Shown here: positions 25,574 through 37,772 of the stretch, one piece after another
How the letters are laid out: every line of letters begins with the position of its first letter
Position numbering within the stretch: the stretch's first letter is position 1
Assembly (NCBI RefSeq): GCF_040802235.1
Contig: NC_133157.1
Span: forward strand, 29,219,501-29,283,500
DNA: 64,000 nucleotides
From: Manis javanica
Lineage: Eukaryota > Chordata > Mammalia > Pholidota > Manidae
Direction of reading: 5' to 3'
Notes under the pieces: generated by a model
The model's database searches: none
The model's input: only the letters and a program-made list of their open reading frames with translations
What the model was told of the DNA's origin: nothing
Position numbers and translations under genes: made by a program

Positions 25574-26639
25574 GTAAGACTCCCTGCTGCTGACCAGCCT
25601 GAGGCTCGTCTAATGGCCGCCGGCACACGGCGACGGTCCCTCAAGCGTCCGCCCGATGGGCCCTCCCGGCGCGCCCGCAGCGCGCTGCTGCGGCTTTGGG
25701 CTTCCTCGGGCGACCTCGCAGTCCGGGGGCGGAGAAAGGGCCACCGGGCAGAGGAAAGCCTTCCTCCCAGCTCTCGGAAAGACCAGTTGAAAGAAGCCAG
25801 CGTGGATCGAGACAGTAGCCTCTGCCTACAGGCGGGGAAACTGAGGCCCGAGCGTTCCGGGGACTGCACAAGGTCATTGGCAACCACTAGACCCGGGAGT
25901 CTGGTGTTCCCGCTCCCACCCTGTCCAGGGGGAGAGTTAGGACCACGCCGGCGTGCCTCGCCTCTTCTCGGCCTCTGGGCGCGGGTGTTGCGGGTACCGC
26001 ACTGCGCCCGCCTGGTCTGGGAGCAAGAATTCCTGCTGGGTGGGTGTGACCTGGGCATTCCCTGCTGGTCCTGTGCGCACCGCAGGGCGGCTCCGAGGAT
26101 GATCTCACTATGCGGACAGCAGCAAAACCTGCAGGTGTGTGTGCGTGCGCGAACGCGCGTGCGTGTATTTCTCCAGAAGAACTGACCCTTGTAAGAGGGA
26201 ATCGCTTTTTTTAGGGCTGCATTTCTAGAGTGCACTACATCAGGTACTTTAGGAGGTGAGGAGAGAAAACTATGGGTGTTTAACACCTAACGTTATTAAA
26301 ATTCTTAGAATTTTTTTAAAGGATAAGCTTATTTGCAAACATTCAAGAAACAAAAATGTAAAGGAGAATGTAATGATAACTTACAACTTCATCTTCTAGA
26401 TTGTAATATTTTCTGGATAGCTTCTTAAAATGTTCTCTGCATACACCTAAACCAATAGCATAGACAAAAGCATTACCTTGTCTTAATTTGCGTGTATGGT
26501 TACCAGGGAGAATCAACACCTTTTCCTGGGTGTAATGAATGGTCTTTTGCATTTGTGTGGGTGAATTGACTATGAGTTCTTCTTCCCTCTTTACAGTTGG
26601 AGTGTCTTTCTGTTCCTGGTTTTTAAACACTATATGTCA

Positions 26640-27245
26640 TACATTAAAGTAGTAATTATGTCATCTATGTTATACAGTCTTTCCTTTCTGCTTAATATTT
26701 TTATCAATTTTTTCATCTTTGACCACTTACAAATTTAACTTTTTTTTAGTCAAATCTGTTATTCTTTCTCTTTATGTTTTTTGCTTGAGGATCTCACTGA
26801 GAAAGGCGTTTTCTATAAATATTCTCTGGTATTTTCTTTGGGTAGTTTTAAGCTTTTGTTTAAAATTTTTAATATGGAATTTATTATAATTTAAGTTGTA
26901 AAGTGGAGAAATAATTTACTTTTCTTGAATGGTTAGCCAATTACTGCAAAAGCTGTTAAGTCTGTTTTTTACCCCTGATTTAAATTATTATGTAATTGTG
27001 TCTGTGGATTTTTGCATCTATTTATCAGCATATGTTGGTGCCAGTGCCTTGATATTCTAATTACTGAAGTTTTATAATAGGTTTAGTATCTGGTTAGGCA
27101 GATTCTCTCTTATTTCCTCAGTATCATCATTTTCCTGGCTTTTTTAGAAATCAGTTTTATTGAGGTATAGTTATAATGCAATAAAATATACCATTTAAAT
27201 GTATGTTTCGATTAATTTTGTCAAATGTAACCACTACCACAATAA
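26640..27245 (-). repeat. Old L1/HAL1 fragment, minus strand
   Basis: Phrases on the plus strand such as 'tgccagtgccttgatattct', 'ctgaagttttataatagg', and at the right end 'cagttttattgaggtatag' are antisense old-L1 sequence, including the 3'-end region. High divergence. Confidence 0.5.
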
Positions 27246-27350
27246 AAAATTATGGAGCACTACATAAACTTGATGTCTTCATTGCACAGAGGCCATGCTG
27301 ATCTTGCATATATGCTTCTAATTTTAGTAGATGCACCAGCAAAGTGAGCA
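27246..27350 (-). pseudogene. U6 snRNA pseudogene
   Basis: Read on the minus strand, the block follows U6 snRNA along nearly its whole length. It starts with a GCTCACTTTGC-like 5' end, then CTACTAAAATTAGAAGC, then the AGCATGGCC segment, and a 3' end CATAATTTTTT. There are roughly one to two dozen substitutions, including in the central ACAGAGA region, so it is not expected to function. It lies at the edge of an L1 fragment; U6 copies are moved by the L1 machinery. No proximal/distal sequence element or TATA box of a real U6 promoter is seen upstream. Confidence 0.85.
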
Positions 27351-27769
27351 TTTCCTAGCAGTTTTTATTAGCACTAATCCCAGATGATCTTTGCTTTGGT
27401 GAATTTAACCAAACTGTCTCTGCTCCACTGAAAGAAACACACAAAACCGTGTTTGGATTTCTACTGGATTTTTGCTAACGAGTGACAGTAAGGGCCCTTG
27501 AGACTCCTGGTCACCATCCCAGTGCCTGACACAAGCCTCAGGAGTTGTTGACTTGAACGTTGAATAATGATCATAAAAGAAATACATGCTCTTTGCAGAA
27601 GTGGTGAAAGCAAAACAGGAAACCTCCACACCCCATACCTTCATCTCTCCTTCACTAAATAGTACTCCACACATACATTTTATTTATTTAAAAAAAATGA
27701 TCATACTGTGATTTTTCTACAATTTGCATTAATGGAGTTCACATTTTTCCCTTAAGAGACTTTTAAAAT

Positions 27770-28110
27770 CTGCTCAGTTCGCTGTTAACAAATCGCCATA
27801 GCTGAGTGGCTTAAATGCAGGAACATTTATTTCTCACAGTTCTGGAGGCAGAAGGTCTGAGGTCGGTGCCAGCATAGATGGGTTCAGGTGAGGGCCCTCT
27901 TCCTGGTTTACAGATTCCACCTTGTCGCTGTGTTCTCACTGGCAGAGAGCAGAGAGAAGAAGCAAGCTCTCTACTGCCTCTCATAAGGATACTAACCTCA
28001 GTGGGAGAGTTCCAGTGGCATGATCTAATGACCTCCCAAAGACCTCATTTCCAAACACCATTGTGCTGGGAATTAGGGTTTTAAAGTATGAATATTAGGA
28101 GAATACAAAC
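27770..28110 (+). repeat. Old LTR/MaLR-like repeat, family unassigned
   Basis: Contains the very common order 'ctgagtggcttaaatgcagg', 'ttatttctcacagttctgga', 'agaaggtctgaggtc', then 'ctaatgacctcccaaag' and 'gaatattaggagaatac'. This is an old dispersed element; I leave the family open. Confidence 0.55.
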
Positions 28111-28939
28111 TTTCAGTCTATACCTGAGACCTAGCTAAAACCTTTTAAATGTCAGTATATTTACTGATATGCTGATACATAAACCTTTCTTTCTCTTTTA
28201 ATGTCTCATATCATCCATAATTATCTAAAAATCTCTTCCCTGTTGCTGGGCATTTACTTTCCCTATAGTTTATCCTTCCTTTTTTCCTATCCCTCCTACT
28301 CTCCTCCCCTTCTTACTCTCTTTCTTAAGTATTACAAACAAAACTGTCATGAACATTCCTTGTCCATCTTTGGTAGTATGTGGTGGCATTTCTGCAGGGT
28401 AGAGTCCTAGAAGTAGAATTGCTGTGTCAAAGGGATGTATCCATAAAAATTTTGTAGGTATTGTCCTATCTTTCTCTCCAAAGGTTGCACCAGTTTATAT
28501 GAAAGTGCCCATGTATTGAACTGGGTCACTCCCTCTTAAGGTAAATTGAACTGACATTAAATATAGAGAAAGAGAGTTTTACCTCTTTTCATTAGTGAGG
28601 CTTTCCAGCTAAGAAAATGGTATTTTTCTCCACTTATTATTTTTAAATGCCCTTCAGTAAAATTTTATAGTATGTGTGTATATTCTACATATTTCTTGAA
28701 TTTATTCTTAGGTATTTTAGGTGTTTTTTTCCCCCACTTTGGACTGGGATCTTTTGCCGTGTTACTTAACTTGGTGATTGTCTGATTAGATGAAAGCAGT
28801 TAGTATGTGTGTATATATATGCATAAATATTATTTTTACATATTAATTCTGTTACCAACCACATCCTGAAAGTCTGTTACCATTTCCAATTGTTTTTCAG
28901 CTGATTTTCTTGGGTTCCCAAGCTATGCAGAAACAATAT

Positions 28940-29165
28940 TGTTATTGGTTAAGAACATGAGCTCTTGAACCAGTCTGCCCAGCTTCATATTTGGCCACCC
29001 ACTTAAAAGCTTTGTTAATATTGGATACAGGTTAATTGTGCTTTGGTTTTTTTTCAGGTATAAAACTGTCATAAAAAAATAATACTTTTCATATGCTTCT
29101 TAAGAGAATTGATGAGATGCTTTGAACACATAAGTGCTCAGGAGACATTTACGAATGACTTTACC
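28940..29165 (+). repeat. MIR SINE relic
   Basis: 'ggttaagaacatgagctctt', a degenerate middle, and 'tgctttgaacacataagtgc' follow the MIR consensus from its 5' portion to its 3' end. Confidence 0.6.
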
Positions 29166-29189
29166 CCACACATTACGTGACCCAGCTCT

Positions 29190-29300
29190 TTGATACTCCC
29201 GGTTTTATACCTGAGGAACTGAGGCCCAGGGAGGTCAGATGACTTGACTTTGGTCATTTTATTTGCTCGAACATCAAGCCTCTTCAGTGCATAGAGTATT
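29190..29300 (+). repeat. MIR SINE fragment
   Basis: 'ggttttatacctgaggaactg' with 'aggcccagggaggtcagatg' is the MIRb-like core in sense orientation. Confidence 0.55.
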
Positions 29301-29919
29301 GTGCTGGCTCTGTGAGGAATACTATAGATAAATCAGACTGAATCCACTCACAAGGGATTTTTAAGTCCAACTGGGGTGTAAATAAATGGTCAGGGACCAT
29401 AAATAAAGCCATGAAGGCAGCAGGCCTTGTGGACAAAATGGGTGTTGAAACAGAATACTGTTTGAATTTCCTGTTTTCAACTTGGTAGCATTTATTTTTT
29501 CATTGAAGTGGGATTAGTTCCCTTGCTGTTTGAGAGTTGCTGTTTTGGTCAAAAGAAATAGATGTCAGATTCTACTACAGAACTTGGTTATGTAGTAGGA
29601 GCTTAAAAAGTGGTAGCTATGAATAAATACAGTCTAAAGTAGAAAGTGGCCCCAGCACTTGAGAAAGAAAGATTATTTCTGATTGGGGGAGATCAGCATT
29701 GGCTTTTGGAAGAGGACCCTGTTGAGCTGATTCTTGATCGTTGATTAGCCTGTGTGAGGAGGGGAAATGGGTCTGGAAAGACAGTGGGAACTGGATTTGA
29801 AGAATCTTGGCAAAGAATTTGGGCTTTATTCTACAGTCATTGGGAGCCATTGGACAGTACTACAGAAGAGTGCCATCCTCAGACCTGTGTTTCGGAGGAT
29901 CAGATAGATGCTGGTAATG

Positions 29920-30135
29920 TAAGACACCATCCTCATTTGTACAGTGTCTTGTGTCTGTTGAAGGGCTTTCATAGCTGTTGACTCATTTCATCTTCACAGT
30001 GCCTCCATAGATGAGATGTTTTTTATTTTCATGTTTGGCAGAGAGGCAAAATAGTCTGAGAGATCAAGTGATTTCTTTATACAAATGACCTAATTGGTGA
30101 GTGTTGGGACTCAGAACTGGACCAAGAGCTTTTGG
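29920..30135 (+). repeat. MIR SINE relic
   Basis: 'actcatttcatcttcacag', 'tttggcagagaggcaaaata', and 'gggactcagaactggacc' follow the MIRb order. Confidence 0.55.
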
Positions 30136-30139
30136 ATTC

Positions 30140-33100
30140 AAATCTGCTGCTCATTCTGGAAGTCAAAAGCCTCCTTAGGAGCCTGTTGCTCTGAGCAGGC
30201 CTGGAGGTGATGAGTACTAACTAGGATGTGGCAGCGAGAAGGGCCTGGCCCTTGGGAGGGGAGGAGAGAAGAGGGGCCTAAGAGAGACCGTGGGGCGGGC
30301 GGGGGGGAAGAACTGCTAGGACTTGGGAAGTGACTGGATGGGAGTGAGAACTCAGAACTTTCTGGTCTTTTGGGCCTCAGTGCCTGGGAGAATGGAGGTG
30401 CCATTCACATAAGAGGGCTGACTTGGGAAACATGAGCAAGGGTTTATCTCCTGACTCCCAGCCAGGTGTCCTGCCTCCCATACTCCTAGGACCTCTGCAG
30501 CTTAATTTTCAGAAGCTGCACTAAAATATAACTGTCATTATCACTCCACATATTCATCCTAGCCCTATCTCATGTTCATTTCTTGGTGACTCTCTTTTTC
30601 TCTCTTCCTTGAGCTCTGCATCCTAGACATGGTAACAGGCATAATCCAGTTTAGGAAATGGTTTCAATGTGCACTTGCAAGGCATAGTTAAGAATTTGTT
30701 AATCATCATGCAACAGAATTGGGACTATAACGCTGTGGTTACCTGGCCACCTCACAGATGCCAGCCAGTCTACAACATCGCTGGAGCTGGCGACATCACA
30801 AAGCAATCAGAGTGATAATAAAGATATAACCCTCCTCTGTCCCACCCAAATGATTGAGCTGAAAGTAGAAAATGCCTTCCCTCAAACTACCAAAGGAAAA
30901 ATCCCATGTTTTCAGGCCTGTTTCTCTGACACCAGTTATCTTAAAACCAGATCAGTAAAGTGAAATAAATTATTTTGGTGGTGTTGGATATCACATCCCG
31001 CTGTGCAGCAGTTGGGTAAATCCTTTAAGAAAATATTTTTAAAAAGCAAACAAGGACATAGTCCTGAATGCCCACATAACTCCATGTGGTTGGATTTTAG
31101 GCAAACTAATCCTCTGATCATTGAATGAAGGATCTCATCCCAGCTCCCATGGCCCAAGGTGGGTCTGCTAGATTGCATTATCATTTAAGATATTTTCTGC
31201 CCCTCCCTGGAGAGACATATGTTTCCCTAATCATTGACTTCAGGCTTGGCTGAATGTCTTTTAGGTACAGGAAAATTACATGACTTTACTTCTTACAGGA
31301 AAATTACATAATTCTGCTCTGTGGAACTTGAGTTATGTAACTTGCTCTGGTCAGTGAAATATAGGTGGACATGATGTGTGTCATTTTTGAGTTGTAGCTT
31401 TCAGAGTCTGCTTGGGGCTCACCATCTGTTGTTTTCCCCTCTGCCATGAAACCAGCAATGTTCAGGGAAGAGGCAGTTCTGTCTCCCTGGGTCCTGGAGT
31501 GCAGATGACATGAAGCAGAGCCACAATTGACCCATAATGGACAAGTAATATGAGCAAGAATTAAACCTCAGTTCTTACAAAGCCCTGAGATTTGGGGCTC
31601 ATGACTGTAGCCTGTCCTGACTCATGTAGTGCTTAATGATATGGGGACCAGATGCCTTGTGAGCATTTTAGAAATTTCTCAGACTCTGAACATATTGCTA
31701 GAGACTTTCTTTTTTCCTGAGGGCTTAGAAGTTAGCTTGCTGGTTTTCCTTTCTATTGAATCTTCATTTTTCCCTTCCTCTGCTCAGGGTAAGGAATAAA
31801 TTTTCCTACCCCTTTGCTTTGGCCAGTTCATAGTGGACCTGATTTATGCCATAGGTAAGCCAGGCTGTTAATGTACCTATATATTCTGACTCTTACATAG
31901 CTACCAACCATTAAAAGCACGGGCCCCGGTGGCTGTTTCTTCTTCAACTTGACCTGGAATAAAAGGTACATGGAATGCCCTATTTCTGACCTGGAGTCTG
32001 GAGCTGAACCCAGCTGAGCCACAGCTATCCACAGACGTGTGACCAAGAAGTGCACGCTGTTATTGTAAGCTCTGAAGATCTGGAGCTTTTCATCTCCCCA
32101 GCAAGAGCTCATCAGTGTAGGCAGGGACCATGGATTCTCTGAACTGAATCCTCTCCTTCCCTGACCGTCACTACAGTAGCAGTCTCACAACCATATTTGA
32201 AAGCATATTAGCATTCTGAGATGCTAATAATTGTACTGCCCCAAATTGGGAAATTGCCTGGGATTAAAGGTCCTGTCTATATCAGCACTGGGTGCTTCAG
32301 TCCCTATTCCACCTGCCAGAGAGGAGAGGATCAGGAGCCTGGGGGAGGGCAGGGCCAGAGAGCAGCAGGACACGGTGGCTTGCTTAGGCCTGATGTCTCC
32401 TTAATTCCTATTGCCCCACATAAATAATGAAATATCAGGAAAATCATCATGCTTGCTTTGTAAACATAGCTTCAAGAAAGTCCTCTCCGCCTCTATTTAC
32501 CCAGAACATACAAGACTCTTTTTTACAGGAGTTCTAGAGCCAGCCCCACAAGCACACCAGGTTCCTCAGCAAGAGACTGGAAAATAAAGCAGGAAACCAT
32601 GGACTGGGTGAACTTGGTGCTTTCACAGCCTCTCCAGTCTTATCCGGAATTAAGAGTGTGCTCAGTTTGTTCATTTAGTAAATATTTGTGGACTCACCAT
32701 GCATCCAATAGGTAGGTGCTAGGTATCTCCGTGGTGATTAAGACAGAAAGCTCGTTGTCCACCATGGGGTCATCTTCTCATGTAGGAGACTGACCAAACC
32801 ACAGGCTAGGAAAGAATCTAGCAAATTACTGTTGCAGATAGCAAATGGTGGGAGGGGAGTGATATTTATGTTAAATATATTAAAAAATTAAAATTTATTT
32901 TTTGTAAGTTAATACCTTTAAGTTAAAAGGTATGAACAGTTCTTTAGTTAAGAGTTGCCATCCCATCCCAGACCCTAAGCCACCTAGATCCCCTCCTCCA
33001 AGACAACGTTGCCCGCCTCTTGTATATCTTTCCAGAGAGAGCCTATGGATACAGACACATGCATGGATATAAGCAAGAGCATCTGTGTATAATTCCTCCC

Positions 33101-33275
33101 CTTTTAACATAAAGCTTCTTATAATGTAGTTTCCTATATCATCTTAAACTGAAAACACATCTCAAAAATTTTCCACATCTGTATGCAGTTTACTTAGTTT
33201 TTTAAACCTGTTTTTTCTTTTAAGTGAGAACACTTAAGTTCTGCTGTCTTAGAAAATTTCAGTTATGCAATGTGG
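30140..33275. other. PGAP4 intron stretch, unassigned or old repeats
   Basis: No exon or RNA gene recognised. An old repeat with 'gtcagtgaaatataggtgg' and 'catgaaaccagcaatgttc' lies at about 31200-31600. It includes a 15-base direct repeat ACAGGAAAATTACAT at 31267-31281 and 31295-31309. A tail-like repeat starting 'ttcatttagtaaatatttg' lies at about 32665-32800 and recurs in diverged form at 49640-49770 and 57955-58110. Confidence 0.4.
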
Positions 33276-33279
33276 TGCT

Positions 33280-33529
33280 TTGGCTATTCAGGGTCTTTTG
33301 TGGTTCTATACAAATTTTAGGATTGTTTTTCTTATTTCTGCAGATTATGCCATTGGAATTTGAATAGGTATTAAATCTGTAGATCACTTTGGGTAGTATG
33401 GATATTTTAACAATATTAATTCCTCCAATCCATGACTAAAGAATATTTTTCCATTTATTTGCATCTTCAATTCCTTTCAGTAATGTCCTATTTTTCAGCT
33501 CTTTTACCTCCTTGGTTGAATCTATTCTT
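33280..33529 (-). mobile_element. Older L1, 3'-ward piece, split by a younger L1
   Basis: Antisense L1 ORF2 sequence ('ttcagggtcttttgtggttc' through 'ccttggttgaatctattct'). Its sequence would continue, in L1 consensus order, directly at 39605, on the other side of the intervening L1. This is the signature of one element interrupted by another. Confidence 0.8.
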
Positions 33530-33534
33530 AAGTA

Positions 33535-33537
<3 letters not shown>
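33530..33537 (+). repeat. Probable target-site duplication, left copy
   Basis: AAGTATTT here is repeated at 39605-39612, just beyond the other end of the inserted L1. Eight bases is short for L1 (usually 7-20) but the placement fits exactly. Confidence 0.5.

Positions 33538-33576
<39 letters not shown>
33537..33576 (+). repeat. (TG)n microsatellite
   Basis: About 19 uninterrupted TG units at the 3' tail of the antisense L1, followed by TTTGATATC. The microsatellite probably grew from the element's A-rich tail region. Confidence 0.9.
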
Positions 33577-33578
<2 letters not shown>

Positions 33579-34043
33579 ATATCGTTAATGTACAATTACT
33601 TGAACACCATTATGGTTACTAGACACCCCCCATTAACAAGTCCCCCTCACATACCCCATTACAGTCACTGTCCATCAGCGTAGTAAGATGCTATAGAATC
33701 CTTACTTTTCTTCTCTGTATATAATGCCTTTCTCGTGTACCCCCGCCGGTACATTATGTGTGCTAATCATAATGCCCTGTTTTCCCCCTTATCCCTCCCT
33801 TCCCACCCATCCTCCCCAGTCCCTTTCCCTTTGCTAACTGTTAGTCCATTCTTGGATTCTGTGAGTCTGCTGCTATTTTGTTCCTTCAGTTTTTTCTTTG
33901 TTCTTATACTCCACAGATGAGTGAAATCATTTGATACTTGTCTTTCTCCGCCTGGGTTATTTCACTGAGCATAATACCCTCTAGCTCCATCCATGTTGTT
34001 ACAAATGGTAGGATTTGTTTTCTTCTTATGGCTGAGTAATATT

Positions 34044-37000
34044 TCATTGTGATATGTACCACATTTTCTTTATCCATTCATCTACTGATGGACACTTACA
34101 CTGCTTCCATTTCTTGGCTATTGTAAATAGTGCTGCAATAAACATAGGGGTGCATTGGTCTTTATCAAACTGGGCTGCTGCATTCTTAGGGTAAATTCCT
34201 AGGAGTGGAATTCCTGGGTCAAATGGTATTTCTATTTTTAGTTTTTTGAGGAATCTCCATACTGCTCTCCACAATGGTTGAACTAGTTTACATTCCCACC
34301 AGCAGTGTAGGAGAGTTCCCCTTTCTCCACATCCTCGCCAACATTTGTTGTTGTTTGTCTTTTGGATGTTGGCCATCCTAACTGGTGTGAGGTGATATCT
34401 CATTGTGGTTTTATTTTGCATTTCTCTGATAATTAGTGATGTGGAGCATCTTTTCATGTGCCTGTTGGCCATCTGAATTTCTTCTTTGGAGAAGTGTCTG
34501 TTCAGATCCTCTGCCCATTTTTTAATTGGCTTATTTGCTTTTTGTTTGTTGAGGTACATATCTCTTTCCATAATTTGGATGTCAAACCCTTATCAGGTAT
34601 GTCATTTATCAATATATTCTCCCATACTGTAGGATGTCTTTTTGTTCTACTGATGGTATCCTTTGCTGTACAGAAGCTTATTAGTTTGATATAATCCCAC
34701 TTGTTCATTTTTGCTTTTGTTTCCCTTGCCTGGGGAGATATGGTCATGAAGAAGTTGCTCATGTTTATGTCCAAGAGATTTTTCCCTATATTTTTTTCTA
34801 AGAATTTTATGGTTTCATGACTTACATTCAGGTCTTTGATCCATTTTGAGTTTACTTTGGGTATTGGATTAGACAATAATCCAGTTTCATTCTCTTACAT
34901 GTACCTGTCCAGTTTTTCCAACACCAGCTGTTGAAGAGACTGTCATTTCCCCTTGTATGTCCACGGCTACTTTATCATATATTAATTGACCATGTATGCT
35001 TGGGCTTATATCTGGGCTCTCTATTCTGTTTCACTGGTCTATGAGTCTGTTCTTGTGCCAGTACCAAATTGTCTTGATTACTGTGCCTTTGTAGTAGAGC
35101 TTGAAGGTCAGGGAGCGTAATTCCCCCAGCTTTATTCTTCCTTCTCAGGATTGCATTGGCTATCCAGAGTCTTTTGTCATTCCATATGAATTTTAGAACT
35201 ATTTGCTCTTAGTTCATTGAAGAATGCTGTAGGTATTTTAATAGGGATTGCATTCAATCCATAGATTGCTTTAGGCAGGATGGCCATTTTGACAATATTA
35301 ATTCTTCCTAGCCAAGAGCATGGGATGAATTTCCATTTATTACTGTCCTCTTTAATTTCTCTCATGAGTGTCTTGCAGTTTTCAGGATATAGGTCTTTCA
35401 CTTCTTTGGTTAGGTTTATTCCTAGGTATTTTATTTATTCTTTTTGATGCAATTGTGAATGGAATTGTTTTCCTGATTTCTCTTTCTGCTAGTTCATCGT
35501 TAGTGTATAGGAATGCCACAGATTTCTGTGTATTAATTTTGTATCCTGCAACTTAGTTGAATTCAGATATTAGATCTAGTAGTTTTAGAGTGGATTCTTA
35601 AGGGTTTTTTATGTACAATATCATGTCATCTGCAGACAAGGACAGTTTGACTTCTTCCTTCCCAATCTGGATGCCTTTTATTTCTTGTGTTGTCTGATTG
35701 TTGTGGCTTGGACCTCCAGAACTATGTTGAATAAAAGTGGGGAGAGTGGGCATCACTGTCTTGCTCCTGATCTTAGGTGAAAAGTTTTCAGCTTCTCACT
35801 GTTAAGTATGATGTTGGCTGTGGGTTTGTCATATATGGCTTTTATTATTGTTGAGATATTTGCTCTCTATACCCATTTTGTTGAGAGTTTTTATTATGAA
35901 TGTATGTTGAATTTTGTCAAATGCTTTTTCAGCATCTATTGAAATGATCATGTGGTTTTTGTCCTTTTTGTTGACATAGTGGATGATGTTGTTGGATTTT
36001 CAAATGTTGTACCATCCTTGCATCCCTGGATGAATCCCACTTGATCATGATGGATGATTTTTTTGATGTATTTTTGAATTTGGCTTGCTAGTATTTTTTT
36101 GAGTATTTTTGCATCTATGTTCATCAGGGATATTGGTCTGTAATTTTCTTTTTTTTTGTAGTGTCTTTGCCTTGTTTTGGTATTAGAGTGATGTTGGCCT
36201 CATAGAATGTTTTTGGGGGTATTCCCTCCTCTTCTACTTTATCCAAAACTTTAAGGAGGATGGGTATTAGGTCTTCACTAAATGTTTGATAAAATTCAGC
36301 AGTGAAACCATGTGGTCCAGGAGTTTTGTTCTTAGGTAGTTTTTTGATTACCAATTCAATTTATTTGCTGGTAATTGGTCTATTCAGATTCTCTGTTTCT
36401 TCCTGGGTCAGTCTTGGAAGGTTGTATTTTTCTAGAAAGTTGTTCATTTCTTCTAGGTTATCCAGTTTATTATCATATAATTTTTCATAGTATTCTCTCA
36501 TAATTCTTTGTATTTCTGTGGTGTCCATAGTGATTTTTCCTTTCTCATTTCTGATTCTGTTTATGTGTGTAGATTCTCTTTTTTTCTTGGTAAGTCTGGC
36601 TAGGGGTTTATCTATTTTGTTTATGTTCTCAAAGAACCAGCTCCTGCTTTCATTGATTCTTTCTATTATTTTATTCTTCTCAATTTTATTTATTTTTGCT
36701 GTAATCTTTATTATGTCCCTCTTTCTACTGACTTTGGGCCTCATTTGTTCTTCCTTTTCTAGTTTCGTTAATTGTGAGTTTAGACCGTTCATTTGGGATT
36801 GTTCTTCTTTCCTGAGGCAGGCCTGTATTGCAATATATTTCCCTCTTAGCATGGCCTTCGCTGTGTCCCACAGATTTTGTGTTTTTGAATTATTGTTGTC
36901 ATTTGTCTCCATATATTACTTGATCTATTTTAATTTGGTCATTGATCCACTGATTATTTAGGAGCATGTTATTAAGCCTCTATGTGTTTGTGGGCTTTTT

Positions 37001-37500
37001 CATTTTCTTTGTGTAATTTATTTCTCATTTCATACCTTTGTGATCTGAGAAGCTGGTTGGCACAATTTCAATCTTTTTGAATTTACTGAGGTTCTTTTTG
37101 TGGCCTAGTACATGATCTATTCTTGAAAATGCTCCATGTGCACTTGAAAAAAATGTGTATCCTGTTGCTTTTATATGGAGTGTTCTGTAGATGTCCATTA
37201 GGTCCATCTATTCTAATACGTTGTTCAGTGCCTCTGTCTCTTTACTTATTTTCTGTCTGGTTGATCTGTCCTTTGGAGTGAGTGGTGTGTTAAAGTCTCC
37301 TTAAATGAATGCATTGCATTCTATTTCCCCCTGTAATTCTGTTAGTATTTTTCACATATGTAGGTGATCCTGTATTGGGTGCATAGATATTTATAATAGT
37401 TATATCCTCTTGTTGGACTGACCCCTTTATCATTACGTAATGTCCTTCTTTGTCTCTTCTGACTTTCTTTGTTTTGAAGTCTATTTTGTCTGATACAAGT
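34044..37500 (-). pseudogene. L1 ORF2 remnant (endonuclease, reverse transcriptase, Cys-rich end)
   Basis: Frames in order along the minus strand give an endonuclease part with 'SRIDHVLGHK' and 'SDHKGMK' (37207-37025). A linker/early RT section follows (36912-36361), then '[14 protein letters not shown]' (36354-36124), the RT active-site region near 35625-35636 (encoding SADD rather than FADD), '[15 protein letters not shown]' (35401-35177), and the C-terminal Cys/His region '[15 protein letters not shown]' (34571-34044). Several stops and frameshifts separate them. The N-terminal part of the endonuclease was not recognised beyond about 37515. Confidence 0.88.
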
Positions 37501-37772
37501 ACTGCAACTCCTGTTAGTTAAATTAAATATCTTTTTCCATCCCTTTCCTTTCAGGCTTTAGATTCGTGGTTATCAAAGGTTCAAGGGTAATTCCCTTACT
37601 ATCAACAGTCTAATTTAATTCACTTCATATGCTATTACAAACACAACCTAAAGGTTCTTTTTTTTTTTTCCTTCTTTTTCTTCCTCCTCTCTTCTTTGTA
37701 TGTTATGAGTCATATTCTGTACTCTTTGTCTATCTCTTGGGTGACATCTACTGAGCCTTAGGAATACTTCAT

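Larger units (their letters stand above)
24890..26170. promoter_or_regulatory. PGAP4: CpG-island promoter, probably of PGAP4
   Basis: About 1.3 kb of GC-rich, CpG-dense DNA in an otherwise AT-rich region. It ends with an alternating purine-pyrimidine CpG-containing tract at about 26135-26168. No TATA box is evident. A strong splice donor on the plus strand lies inside. PGAP4 is the next plus-strand gene, and the island sits head to head with RNF20, as the gene order in other mammals predicts. Bidirectional or antisense transcription from the island is possible but cannot be judged here. Large open frames on both strands (25519-26286 minus, 25562-26185 plus) are products of the base composition. 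Confidence 0.75.

Noticed and set aside
25519-26286. 255-residue minus-strand and 207-residue plus-strand open frames
   Set aside because: Both come from the CpG island, overlap each other on opposite strands and are Arg/Pro/Ser-rich without recognisable domains.
27246-27350. A functional U6 snRNA gene
   Set aside because: Too many substitutions, including in central functional segments, and no polymerase III snRNA promoter elements.
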